Source of the DNA: RGDT01 sp964630925
Lineage (GTDB): Bacteria > Planctomycetota > Planctomycetia > Gemmatales > Gemmataceae
Direction: 5' to 3'
DNA: 56,851 nucleotides
Assembly: GCA_964630925.1 (NCBI GenBank)
Contig: CAZVZK010000064.1
Location: 1-56,851 of the forward strand
The notes under the pieces are model-generated. The model was not told the origin of the DNA. It searched no databases and worked only from the letters and a program-made list of their open reading frames with translations. Positions 34,732-43,054 of this stretch are shown piece by piece. The position numbers were made by a program, and so were the translations under genes. Numbering within the stretch: position 1 is the stretch's first letter; the number at the start of each line of letters is the position of its first letter.

Positions 34732-35610
34732 ATGGCTTTCCCGAAAGAGTTCAGCTACAGCAGCGAGGACGATTTTGTGCAGCGGATGCTGATTCCACTG
34801 CTGCACCGCCTCGGCTTCTCGGTAGTGGCCAACTACCACCGCTCGCAAGGCGAGTTCGGCAAGGACCTCGTGTTCGCTGAGATCGACCGCTTCGGGCACG
34901 TCCGCTACTACGGCCTGCAGGCGAAGTACGAGGCCAGCATCGGCTTGGCCGCGGTGGAGACGGTGATTCAGGACTGCCGCCAGGCATTCGCCAACCCGTT
35001 CACCCACCCGCAGACCGCGGAGCAGCAACGCATCCAGACCTTCTACGCCGTCAACGGCGGCAGCTTCTCCGACGACGCGCGGCAGCACTTCTTCGGCTCC
35101 GTCGGGCACCCGCTGGCCGCGTGCTCGCGGCTGATCGACGGGCAGGCGCTGCTGGCGCTTGACAGGTGGGCTGCCGCCAACCGCGCGCAGACGACCCTCC
35201 CTGACCTCAACGGGCTGCTCCTCGAAATCGGCTTCAATCGTCGGCTCGCGGGTCTCATCGTGCCGCCGCTGGAAAAGCTGGTTGCGGGCCACGCAGGAGT
35301 CGAACCATCGCGCGTGACGACCAACCCCGTCCTTCCAAACCGCTTCCGGTTGAACGCCGCCGGCCAATACTTGCAGCGGCCATTCTTCGTCGAGGCCGTG
35401 TCGCCCGACGACATCGAAGCCTACTGGGAGTCGCTCTCGCTGTGCAACGCCATGCTCGACCGCTGCATCGGCGTAACAACGGTCGGCGTGGTGACGCAGA
35501 ACGTCAAAGGCGTGCTGGAGAAGGTGCCCGCCGTACTGGGCGTCGGCGGCCAGTTCGAGCAGCAGATACGAGAGGTGCTGAAGACGCTCGGCCCCATCGC
35601 CGCCGTCTAG
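34732..35610 (+). CDS. Restriction-endonuclease-like protein (PD-(D/E)XK, Mrr-type)
   Basis: 292 residues. The N-terminal domain has the nuclease core: FVQRMLIPLLHRLGFSVV (helix), then GKDLVFAEIDRFGHVRYYG with the motif Asp and the LQAKYEAS strand holding Gln and Lys (QxK replaces the usual E/DxK). This is the Mrr/type IV restriction pattern. The C-terminal half is a helical domain of unknown role, perhaps target recognition. There is no methyltransferase partner. It may restrict modified DNA or act in a small defence cassette with the HTH protein; function is inferred. Start chosen at the ATG with CGGAG upstream. Confidence 0.82.
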   Translation: MAFPKEFSYSSEDDFVQRMLIPLLHRLGFSVVANYHRSQGEFGKDLVFAEIDRFGHVRYYGLQAKYEASIGLAAVETVIQDCRQAFANPFTHPQTAEQQRIQTFYAVNGGSFSDDARQHFFGSVGHPLAACSRLIDGQALLALDRWAAANRAQTTLPDLNGLLLEIGFNRRLAGLIVPPLEKLVAGHAGVEPSRVTTNPVLPNRFRLNAAGQYLQRPFFVEAVSPDDIEAYWESLSLCNAMLDRCIGVTTVGVVTQNVKGVLEKVPAVLGVGGQFEQQIREVLKTLGPIAAV

Positions 35611-35621
35611 CTGCCAAGAAC

Positions 35622-35639
35622 CTGTCAAGAATCTGTCAA
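35622..35639 (+). repeat. 18-bp direct repeat, right copy
   Basis: Perfect match to 34047-34064 (CTGTCAAGAATCTGTCAA). It begins 11 nt beyond the endonuclease stop codon. Together the two copies bound a 1.6-kb segment. Confidence 0.8.
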
Positions 35640-35744
35640 GAACCCCAGGGAAACAGAGGTTTTTGGTGGATTCCAGAGACTCGGTCGGGAAATGGCCAAG
35701 TCGCAAGCCGTTGCGGAGGAAGCATTTCCGATCATAGTTGTCCG

Positions 35745-35825
35745 ATGTTCGGAACGTGCAAGATCGGCAAGCTGAGCTTCGTGGCCGGGGCGGAGCTGCC
35801 GAAGCGATATGTGGTTACGTCCTGA
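35745..35825 (+). pseudogene. Fragment of an acetamidase/formamidase 3' end
   Basis: From TGC AAG onward this frame encodes CKIGKLSFVAGAELPKRYVV and ends with TGA at 35823-35825. It matches the acetamidase C-terminus (CKIARLSFVAGAEIPKRYIV) at 17 of 21 positions. Its codons are GC-ended (GGG GCG GAG CTG) as in host genes, while the intact gene's end uses GGA GCA GAA ATC. It is likely the original, displaced 3' end of the gene at 33053. Confidence 0.8.
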
Positions 35826-35974
35826 TGCCGGGAACGATCAGATGCAGGCGCATGGAATAACGTCCGCAAGCAGGATCGCAAGCGTTTCGCCTCGTCAGGT
35901 TGTTCCGCCCTGAGCAGACCCGCGGCCGCCCAACAGGGCAGAAGCCGACGGCACCACGACGACTCGGTGCAGGC

Positions 35975-36721
35975 TTACTTGCTGTCAGGCTCGTACGTGA
36001 AGGCGTGTTTGTCCGCCGGGAGGACCCAGACGTTGCGGAACTTCACCGGGTTGCCGTGATCCTGAAGGAACACCGGGCCAGTCATCGTCTTCCTCTGCCG
36101 GTCGCGGATCGAGTTCAGATACGGGGTGTTGCCGTAGCGGAACGGGTGGAATGCCGACTTCGGCTCGCCGAACCGGGCACCGTCCTGCACCTTCTTCCCG
36201 TTGAACCACACCGTGACCGCCCCGTTCTCGACGATCCTCCCCGCCTCGTCCCGCCGCGGCGCCCGGTAGCGGATGTCGAACACCTGCCATTCGCCCGGCT
36301 TCCGGCAGGCGTTTTCGAGCGGCGGCGAGAACCCGTACAGCGCCCCGGCGTCCTCCTGAGTGATCTTCGCCTTGCCGAACGAGTTGAGGATCTGCACCTC
36401 GTAGTGCCCGTGGATGTACACGCCGCTGTTCCCGGACCCCTTCTCCGGCAGCATGAACTCGACGTGAATGTCGGCGTCCTTGAAGTGCAGCTTCGAGACG
36501 ATGTGGTTTTGGTTCTTCTTGTTGGACGTCGAGGTGATCACACCGTCCACGGCCGGCCAGTTGATCTTCTCGCCCGCCATGCTCAGGAAGAAGTGCTTCC
36601 CCTTGTCGTCGAGGAGCACGGCCGCCCCTTTCGGAGGCGGGACGGGGAGCTTGCCCTGTTCGGGCTTGAAGTCAGGGTCGGCTGCCAGCAGAGACAGCGT
36701 GAGCAGCACCGCGGGTGTCAT
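35975..36721 (-). CDS. Exported DUF1080 protein (3-keto-disaccharide hydrolase family)
   Basis: 248 residues. A short signal (VLLTLSLLAADP) precedes a concanavalin-type beta sandwich: DADIHVEFMLPEKGSGNSG, the IHGHYEVQILNSFG strand, and the C-terminal GPVFLQDHGNPVKFRNVWV. DUF1080 members include 3-keto-glycoside hydrolases and lectin-like modules in planctomycetes. Last gene of the minus-strand cluster after the sulfatase, 35 bp downstream. Start 36721 has GGAGG upstream. Exact activity is not predictable. Confidence 0.9.
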   Translation of the reverse strand: MTPAVLLTLSLLAADPDFKPEQGKLPVPPPKGAAVLLDDKGKHFFLSMAGEKINWPAVDGVITSTSNKKNQNHIVSKLHFKDADIHVEFMLPEKGSGNSGVYIHGHYEVQILNSFGKAKITQEDAGALYGFSPPLENACRKPGEWQVFDIRYRAPRRDEAGRIVENGAVTVWFNGKKVQDGARFGEPKSAFHPFRYGNTPYLNSIRDRQRKTMTGPVFLQDHGNPVKFRNVWVLPADKHAFTYEPDSK

Positions 36722-36756
36722 CCGGCCGCCTCCACATAAGTGTTCGATCAACGGAG

Positions 36757-38310
36757 TCACTTGCCACGCTTGTCCCAGGTGACGTCTACGTCATTCTTCT
36801 GTTTCGGCCCCGGGGTACTCCGGCCGTCGGTCACGTAACGCCCCATCAGGGCGGCCAGCTCTTTCACCTTGTCCGGCTCGGCCAGGTAACGATTGTCCTT
36901 CTGCGTCGGGTCCTTGGCCAGGTTGAACAGCTCCCCCGCTTCGGTGTGCGCCTTGTATCCGCGGTCCGTGCGGAGCCACGCCGGCTCACCCTTCTTGCCG
37001 TTGTCGTCGCCGCTGGGGGCGAAGATCAGCACCCAGTCCCCCCGGCGGATGGCGAACTTGCCCTGTCCGCTATGATGCACTGCCGCCTCCCGGAGCGGGC
37101 CTCTCCGCTTCTCGCCGAGGAGGGCGGGCAGGATGTTGACGCTGTCCACCCCGGCGTCGGCGGGCAGTTTCACTTTCAGCAGGGCCGCCAGCGTCGCCAT
37201 CAGATCGACGTGGCAGACGGTCTCGTCGCACGTCGTTCCGGCCTTGATCTTCTTCGGCCAGCGGGCGATGAACGGCACCCGGTGCCCGCCCTCCCAGGCG
37301 TCCCGTTTGGCCCCGCGCAGGGCGCCCATGCTGGCGTGCCCGAACTCCTTCAGCCGGCCGTACGCGCCGGGCTTCACCTCGCCGGTGACCTCCGGGCCGT
37401 TGTCACTGGTGAGGATGACCAGCGTGTCCTCCTCGACGCCGGCCTTCTTCACCGCAGCCAGCACCGCGCCCACCACGTGATCGGTCTGCACCACGAAGTC
37501 GCCGAAATCGCCCGCCTTGCTCTTCCCCTTGAAGGCCGGTGACGGCACCACCGGGTAGTGCGGAGAGGTGAGTGGCAGGTAGAGGAAGAACGGCTTGCCC
37601 CCCTTCGCCGCCTTCCCGATGTACTCGGCCGCCCGCTTCTCCAACCCCGGCAGCACGTCCACCAGCTTCCAGCCGGGCACCATCGGCCCGGCGATGTTGA
37701 ACGAGTCGCGGCCGACGGGGGCCATCCCGGACGGCAGGCCGACGGTGCGGCCGTTCTCGATGAAGCAGTACGGCGGGTAGTTCGGCACGTCTGTGCCGAA
37801 GTACGAGTCGAACCCCCGGGCCGTCGGGCCGTCCGGGATCGGCCTGGTGAAGTCGCGTTCGCCGCCGTCGCCGGGTTTGGGCCAGCCCCACCCGAGGTGC
37901 CACTTGCCGATGCACGCGGTGGCGTACCCCTGTTCGCGGAGCAGGGCGGGGACAGTCAGTTGCTTCTCGGCGATGAGCGGTGGCGAGAACGGTCCCAGCA
38001 CGTTCCGCTGCAGCCGCGTCCGCCACGCGTACCGGCCGGTGAGCAGGGCGTAGCGGGTGGGGGTGCAGACGGCCGACGGCGAGTGCGCGTCCGTGAACCG
38101 CACCCCCCCCTTGGCCAGCCGGTCCATTTCCGGCGTCGAGATCTTCGACGCCGGGTTGTAGCACCCCACATCGCCGTACCCCAGGTCGTCCGCCAGGATG
38201 TAGACGACGTTCGGCTTCGTCGGCTCGCCGGCCCACACCGGGGCCGGCAGCAGCACGGCCGCCGCCACGACGGCGAGCGACAGAAGGGGGGCGGAAGGCG
38301 GGCGGGTCAT
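36757..38310 (-). CDS. Secreted sulfatase (C-x-P-x-R type)
   Basis: 517 residues, arylsulfatase A-like. Signal peptide: residues 8-28 (SLAVVAAAVLLPAPVWAGEP). Metal-binding NVVYILADDLGYGDVG follows, with Asp41 and Asp42. The formylglycine site is VCTPTR with Cys82. ACIGKWHLGWG and VILTSDNGPE are further S1 sulfatase landmarks. Probable role: removal of sulfate from polysaccharide in the periplasm. Its ATG overlaps the stop of the GQSNM esterase by 4 bp, so both belong to one operon. As with the other sulfatase, a true FGE is not encoded nearby. Confidence 0.95.
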   Translation of the reverse strand: MTRPPSAPLLSLAVVAAAVLLPAPVWAGEPTKPNVVYILADDLGYGDVGCYNPASKISTPEMDRLAKGGVRFTDAHSPSAVCTPTRYALLTGRYAWRTRLQRNVLGPFSPPLIAEKQLTVPALLREQGYATACIGKWHLGWGWPKPGDGGERDFTRPIPDGPTARGFDSYFGTDVPNYPPYCFIENGRTVGLPSGMAPVGRDSFNIAGPMVPGWKLVDVLPGLEKRAAEYIGKAAKGGKPFFLYLPLTSPHYPVVPSPAFKGKSKAGDFGDFVVQTDHVVGAVLAAVKKAGVEEDTLVILTSDNGPEVTGEVKPGAYGRLKEFGHASMGALRGAKRDAWEGGHRVPFIARWPKKIKAGTTCDETVCHVDLMATLAALLKVKLPADAGVDSVNILPALLGEKRRGPLREAAVHHSGQGKFAIRRGDWVLIFAPSGDDNGKKGEPAWLRTDRGYKAHTEAGELFNLAKDPTQKDNRYLAEPDKVKELAALMGRYVTDGRSTPGPKQKNDVDVTWDKRGK

Positions 38311-39398
38311 TTGCCACCGCCCTTCAGGAGGTCGGCCATCGCCCGTCCGAGCCGTAGCCCCGTTTCCATGTAGGTTTCGGCGTTGTGGTTGTAATGGTAG
38401 CCCTGATTGACGGGCGAGTCGGCCGCGTCCCGCCACAGGTCGCGTGTATCGACGGCCTTCACATTGCCCTTGAACTCGGGGTGCTTCTTCGCGTCGCCGA
38501 CGGCGAGCTGGGCCTCCGCGATCTTCAGCCCGAAGCCCTCGCGGCCCGGGTTCCCGCACCCGGTGGCGAGGACGAATTTCGCGTTCGGCGCGGCGAAGTC
38601 CTTGCGCAGCGATTTGATGAGCCGCACGAGGTTCTCCTCGTACTTGCTCGCGTGCGCCGCGTTCTGGTCCTTGTGCCCCTGCCACCAGACGAACCCGGCG
38701 ACCTCGTAGCCCTGATCCTTGTAGTCGGGGAAGTACTTCTTCAGGTTCTTGAGCACCGCCTTCGCGTGCGCGGTGTCCGCGTCGTACTGCCGGCCCGCGT
38801 ACCACGGCACCGCCTTCGGTTCGGCCCCCTTCACCCACGAGGGCGCGACGTCCTTGTACCCCGCGTACACCTTGCCCTCGTACTCGTACCGCTCGCTCCC
38901 GGGCGGCAGCAGGTCCCAGCCGAGGCTGCGGTTGCCGATGCACGCCTTGAGCACCAGCACCGGCTCGTCCAGGGCGTGGCCCAGAACGTGGCCGAAGCCC
39001 AGCTCCGGGCCGAAGTTGCCCTTCACCGTGAGCCAATCGTTCTTCACATCGGCGAACTTCTCCAGGTCCTTGTAATTGACGCCCCGCTGGTCCATCACGT
39101 GCACGTAGCGCACGTCCTTCCGGGTCGTCCACAGCCCGGCGTCGTCCACCAGGAAGCCGTACTTCCCCTTCTCCTTGATCATGTACTCGAGCGTGCCTTT
39201 GGCCTCCTTCGGCCCGACGCGCCCGAAGCCGAGCATGTTGGACTGGCCCAGCAGAATGAAAACCTTCACCTTCTTGGTGTGGTCGGCAGGCTTGCCGTCC
39301 GGGCGAGGAAGCGACTTTGTGTCCTGGGCGAGCGTGGATGTCGCGCAGGTGATCACCGCCATGAGGGCGGCGAGGCGGGGGAAGTTGAACAACGGCAT
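38307..39398 (-). CDS. Exported GQSNM esterase (sialate O-acetylesterase-like)
   Basis: 363 residues, SGNH-type esterase of the DUF303/sialate O-acetylesterase family. Signal peptide residues about 1-25. The nucleophile serine lies in FILLGQSNMLG (Ser53), and the C-terminal GYHYNHNAETY holds the Asp/His region. It likely removes O-acetyl groups from glycans. A paralogue with the same layout is at 41093. AGGAG precedes the ATG. It is coupled to the sulfatase, which suggests joint deacetylation and desulfation of one glycan. Confidence 0.92.
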   Translation of the reverse strand: MPLFNFPRLAALMAVITCATSTLAQDTKSLPRPDGKPADHTKKVKVFILLGQSNMLGFGRVGPKEAKGTLEYMIKEKGKYGFLVDDAGLWTTRKDVRYVHVMDQRGVNYKDLEKFADVKNDWLTVKGNFGPELGFGHVLGHALDEPVLVLKACIGNRSLGWDLLPPGSERYEYEGKVYAGYKDVAPSWVKGAEPKAVPWYAGRQYDADTAHAKAVLKNLKKYFPDYKDQGYEVAGFVWWQGHKDQNAAHASKYEENLVRLIKSLRKDFAAPNAKFVLATGCGNPGREGFGLKIAEAQLAVGDAKKHPEFKGNVKAVDTRDLWRDAADSPVNQGYHYNHNAETYMETGLRLGRAMADLLKGGGK

Positions 39399-39433
39399 GG
39401 GAGGTCTCCTGTGTCGCGGCGGGGCGGTCCCGA

Positions 39434-41059
39434 TCACTCTTTCAACCCCTGGCGGGTCGCGATCGGAACGTACCCGATTTCGAGGCCCTTCGGGGGCGTC
39501 ACGAGTACGGCGGGGTCGAGGTCCGCCAGCTTGCCGAGCGTCGGGGGCGGAAGGTACTGCCTGTCCTTCGTCCAGCTCTTGTGGAGCAGCTCGACACGCT
39601 TCTGGAGGGCCTCCCGCTCGGCGGCGGTCAGGTCGGCGTTCAGCAGCGCGGGCTGGTCGGCGAAGCGATACCAGGAATAGGTGACGACACTGCCGTCCCC
39701 CAGCTTCGCCTCGAACGGCCCGGCCGCCGGCCCCGGCTTCTTCCAGCAACTGTCCGCCTCGTCGGGCGTGACGTATGCCTGCGGTTTGGCCGTCCGCCGC
39801 CGGGGGAACGTCACCTCCGCCAGTCCGGTCTCGGCGGGCACGTCCTTCGCCTTCACCACCACCCACTGTTCCTTGCCCTTCTTGTCCTTCTCCAGCCGGT
39901 AGTATTCGGGCAGGGTGACGAGTACGCCGGCCTTCGTCACGGCCTCCTTCGCCCACTTGTACCCGTAGGTGGTTTCGTCGAGGGCGGCAGGGGTGGCGAA
40001 GGAGCTCCACGCCAGCCGCACCTTCTTCTCGCGCGGCGTGCCCGGGGGGTAAATCTGCCACGTCGCCCCGCCCCCGCCCTTGAAGGCGTGAACGGCGGTG
40101 GCCTTCGGATCGATCAGCCCCGACACTTCCTTGCCGCCGTTGAACCACCCCTCCACGCCGTCCCACAGGGCGGCCTTGCTGTATGCGGTGATGCGGTGGA
40201 TGAGCGGGGCGTCGCCGTCGGCCTTCGCCGGGAACTGCGTCGGGGCGACGCGGGCGTAGGTGCCCCCCTTCGCATCGGTGCCGATGTACGCCGGCACGTG
40301 CTGCGTCTCCATCTGGATCGCCTTGTTCGGCTCGGACGGGCGGGTGTCGAGGAACAGCCCGGCCAGCTTCGGGCTCTGGGCCGTCGGCTTGGACCAGAAG
40401 TGCGGCAGGAAGAACGTCACCGGCCCTTTGAAGTTACCGGTGTTCAGGAACAGCGTCCAACAGTGGTTGCCGGTCGGCACGTCCTTGCCGGCGGTCGTCT
40501 TCTTGGGGGCGGTCAGCGGCAGGGGCAGGTAGCCGTAGCCGAACAGCTCGCCGTTCGTGCCCTGCTTCAGGTTCAGGCCGTCGGGCGGCCAGAGCACCCA
40601 CGGGCTGAGCTGGGCGATGGCGTAATGCCCCGCGGGCTTCTTCCAGTCGCGGCCCTTGCCGGCGCCGGGGCCGTTCGCCCATTCGACGAAGTTCAGGGCC
40701 ACCCCGCCCATGATGAACTTCGGCGTCTCGGTGGCGAAGCGGGTGTCTCGCCACCAGCCGAGGCCGCCCTCGATGTCGGAGTACATCTTCTCCGGCTTCG
40801 GCCCGTCCAACTGGGCGAACATCCAGGTGCCGAACAGCCCGCTCTGGAATTGCTGTCCGGGGTAGTTCTTCAGCAGCGGCCAGGCCGCCACGTACATCGA
40901 GAACCCGGCGTTGTACTTCGCGTCCACCTTGCCATGCGGGACGAGCAGGTAGCCCGCCATCTCCGCCTTCCGGGGCGGCTTGTCGTCCGCCACGACGGCG
41001 GCCGGGCAACACAGCAGAAGCGACACGCATACCGCGATGCGGCGGGAACGGCTCGGCAT
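39434..41059 (-). CDS. Secreted hypothetical protein (541 residues)
   Basis: A signal peptide (residues about 5-25, LLLCCPAAVVA) and a long extracytoplasmic part with strand-rich aromatic segments (GYLLVPHGKVDAKYNAGF, GYGYLPLPLTAP, VTFFLPHFWSK). I recognise no family with certainty. The length, signal and place between two GQSNM esterases suggest a glycan-binding or glycan-cleaving role. Conserved Trp/Tyr clusters would fit carbohydrate contact. It is separated from the esterase genes by about 35 bp on both sides, so it shares their operon. Confidence 0.75.
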   Translation of the reverse strand: MPSRSRRIAVCVSLLLCCPAAVVADDKPPRKAEMAGYLLVPHGKVDAKYNAGFSMYVAAWPLLKNYPGQQFQSGLFGTWMFAQLDGPKPEKMYSDIEGGLGWWRDTRFATETPKFIMGGVALNFVEWANGPGAGKGRDWKKPAGHYAIAQLSPWVLWPPDGLNLKQGTNGELFGYGYLPLPLTAPKKTTAGKDVPTGNHCWTLFLNTGNFKGPVTFFLPHFWSKPTAQSPKLAGLFLDTRPSEPNKAIQMETQHVPAYIGTDAKGGTYARVAPTQFPAKADGDAPLIHRITAYSKAALWDGVEGWFNGGKEVSGLIDPKATAVHAFKGGGGATWQIYPPGTPREKKVRLAWSSFATPAALDETTYGYKWAKEAVTKAGVLVTLPEYYRLEKDKKGKEQWVVVKAKDVPAETGLAEVTFPRRRTAKPQAYVTPDEADSCWKKPGPAAGPFEAKLGDGSVVTYSWYRFADQPALLNADLTAAEREALQKRVELLHKSWTKDRQYLPPPTLGKLADLDPAVLVTPPKGLEIGYVPIATRQGLKE

Positions 41060-41092
41060 CCGACGACCTCCGTTGGGGGGACTGGTGGGTAC

Positions 41093-42043
41093 TTACTTGG
41101 CCGACTTCTTCTCGCACAGCTTCTTCATCGCCGTGCCCATCGCCTCGCCGATCAGGTAGTACGTCTCGGCGTTGCTGTTCCAGTGATAGCCTTGTTTGGT
41201 CGGCGAGTCGGCCTCCGGCCGCCAGAACGCCTTGGTGCCCACGAACGCCACCGTCCCCTTGAACTCCTCGTACCTGGCCACCGCCGCCTGCGCCTTCATC
41301 AACGCCAGCGCCCGCGGGTGCTTCTCCCCCGGGCCGGTCATGCCGGTCTCGGCGATGACGAACGGCAGGTCCTTCACCCCGAGGTCCTTGCGGACGTCGC
41401 GGATGAAGTGGGCCATGTTCCTCTCGTACTCGTCCACGAACGCCTGGTTGACGCGGTCGTTCCACCCCTGGTGCCAGCCGAACCCGGCCAGGACGTGCCC
41501 GCGGCCGCCGAGCTCCGGGAACTCCTTCCCCAGGCCCTTCAACACGGCCTTCGTCCGGCCGACGACCTCCTTGTAGAACGGGCCGACCTCGCCCCCCGCG
41601 CTCGGCGGGCGGAAGTCCTTCGCCAGGCTCTTGCCACCCCACGCCAGCTTGATGATCAGGACGGGCTCCTCGAACGCATCGCCGACCACGAGCCCGAACC
41701 CGAGCTCCGGGCCGATGCGGTCCTCCTTCACCCCGAACCCGGCCGTCAGCTTGCCCTTGCGGTCCAGGTAGTGAATCCACACGTCGTCGCGGACGGCCCA
41801 CTTGCCGTCCTTGCCCACGAGGTGCTTGAACTTGTCGGCCGTCGCCTTGTCCTTGGCGACGTACTCCAGGCTTCCCTTGCCACCGTTCCGCTTCGGGTCG
41901 GCCTTAATGAACCCGTGGCCTTCCATGTTCGACTGGCCGGCGAGGATGAACACCTTCACGGGCTTGTCCGCCGCGATCGCGGGGGCGGCAAGTGTAACAA
42001 GCACGGCGCCGAGCAGGGCGGGCCGAATTCCGAGCCATGGCAT
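41093..42043 (-). CDS. Exported GQSNM esterase (sialate O-acetylesterase-like), second copy
   Basis: 316 residues, paralogous to the enzyme at 38307. Signal peptide residues 1-25 (LLGAVLVTLAAPAIAADKP). The nucleophile motif is FILAGQSNMEGHG (Ser38), and GYHWNSNAETYY is the C-terminal motif. Probable O-acetyl glycan esterase in the periplasm. It is the first of the tightly packed minus-strand run down to the DUF1080 gene at 35975. The dispersed repeat copy B lies 38 bp upstream of its start, between it and the 42345 gene. Confidence 0.92.
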   Translation of the reverse strand: MPWLGIRPALLGAVLVTLAAPAIAADKPVKVFILAGQSNMEGHGFIKADPKRNGGKGSLEYVAKDKATADKFKHLVGKDGKWAVRDDVWIHYLDRKGKLTAGFGVKEDRIGPELGFGLVVGDAFEEPVLIIKLAWGGKSLAKDFRPPSAGGEVGPFYKEVVGRTKAVLKGLGKEFPELGGRGHVLAGFGWHQGWNDRVNQAFVDEYERNMAHFIRDVRKDLGVKDLPFVIAETGMTGPGEKHPRALALMKAQAAVARYEEFKGTVAFVGTKAFWRPEADSPTKQGYHWNSNAETYYLIGEAMGTAMKKLCEKKSAK

Positions 42044-42080
42044 GACTGACTCCTTGAGCGGTGATAGTTCTGTGGTAGGC

Positions 42081-42198
42081 GTTCACCCGACCTGTGGGGT
42101 TAGACAAAATGGGACGTGGAGTGCGGCCACGGCACGGGAGTGGGTGGCCTGACCACAGGCCCTGCAATGCAAATTCAGCCAGGAATTTGCATTGCAGG
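42081..42198 (-). repeat. Dispersed intergenic repeat, copy B (inverted relative to copy A)
   Basis: Matches the reverse complement of 40-157. Shared blocks include GGGGTTAGACAAAATG (about 42096-42111), GACGTGGAG and GCGGCCACG, and CTGACCAC. The end forms a perfect hairpin: 42161-42176 (CCTGCAATGCAAATTC) pairs with 42183-42198, 16 bp with a 6-nt loop. It lies between two minus-strand genes. A related short tail (ATTTGCGTTGCAGGGGG) is at 56771. Confidence 0.85.
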
Positions 42199-42344
42199 GG
42201 GTGCCTGGGGGGGTGCAATGCAATGCAATCCGCCCCACCCCGGCCATCCCACCCGTCTACTTCCGTCTAATCCCCACACCCGGTTGAACGGGAACGTTCG
42301 GTGATCCCGAAGCGGTATCTGGGCGTGGGCGACGCCGGCCCCGA

Positions 42345-42899
42345 CTACTTCGCCTCCTTGATCCGGATGTTGCGGTACTCCATCTTGCCCCTGTCCGCCT
42401 CCAGGCCGATGCCGCCGTCCGCCGGCAGCTTGAGTGCCGCCTCCAGCACCTCGCCGTTGCAGGTGCAGCGGGCCACGTTGTCCTTCACCACCACCACGAT
42501 CTCGTTCCAGTCCTGCGCCTTGTACTTCTTCAGCTTCTTGTACGGCCCGGCCACGAGGTAGTCGCGGACCTGCAGCTGCGGCCCGCGCAGGAACAGCCCG
42601 CTGTCGGCGTTCACTTCCGCCCGGAACTCCAGCCGCAGCTCGAAGTCCTTCGGGAACTTCCGCGTCGTCCACAACTGCTTGATCCCCTTGCCGGGGTTGA
42701 CCACGATCGCCTCCCCCTTCGCCGAGAACCGCTTGTCGTCCGACTCGGCCTTGCCGTCGAACTTCTCGCCCGACTTGTAGCCCCACCCCGTCAGGTCCTT
42801 CCCGTTGTACAGCGGGGCCGGCCCGTCCTTCGCGTCCTCGGCCCCCGCCACGGCGGCGGCGCAGCACATCACCAGGGCGGCCATCAGCGAACGCATCAT
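42345..42899 (-). CDS. Exported DUF1080 protein
   Basis: 184 residues from the ATG at 42899 (a second ATG is 3 nt on), with GAGGAG upstream. Signal peptide residues about 1-20 (LMAALVMCCAAAVAGAED). The DUF1080 core is clear: PLYNGKDLTGWGYKSGEKF at the N-side, FELRLEFRAEVNADSGLFLR, then QDWNEIVVVVKDN and a GIGLEADRGKMEYRNIRIKE end, which is the canonical layout. Likely glycan binding or 3-keto-glycoside processing. It is the first gene of the minus-strand cluster, separated from the rest by a 301-bp gap holding repeat copy B. Confidence 0.9.
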   Translation of the reverse strand: MMRSLMAALVMCCAAAVAGAEDAKDGPAPLYNGKDLTGWGYKSGEKFDGKAESDDKRFSAKGEAIVVNPGKGIKQLWTTRKFPKDFELRLEFRAEVNADSGLFLRGPQLQVRDYLVAGPYKKLKKYKAQDWNEIVVVVKDNVARCTCNGEVLEAALKLPADGGIGLEADRGKMEYRNIRIKEAK

Positions 42900-43054
42900 C
42901 TCAGCTCCTCGGGTGCGCATCGGGGTGGGCTCCCTCACATCATGCGGACCGGGGCCGCGGGCTCAAGCGTCTCCCTCTGGATTCCGCGCCTCGCCCCCGC
43001 CCCGTGGCCGGCATAGACTCTGCACATCGAGGCACAACCCGCCGCGAGGGCCTC

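Larger units (their letters stand above)
35611..35974. other. Right flank of the island
   Basis: This stretch holds the right 18-bp direct repeat (35622-35639) and the acetamidase 3'-end fragment (35745-35825). I see no complete gene in the remainder up to the DUF1080 gene at 35975. Confidence 0.6.

Noticed and set aside
34491..34733. Possible 80-residue minus-strand gene in the AT-rich island
   Set aside because: Overlaps the endonuclease start and promoter, lacks a ribosome-binding site, and its translation looks random.
39581..42049. 822-codon plus-strand frame opposite the esterase and hypothetical genes
   Set aside because: Opposite genes with signal peptides and catalytic motifs; its own translation resembles no protein.
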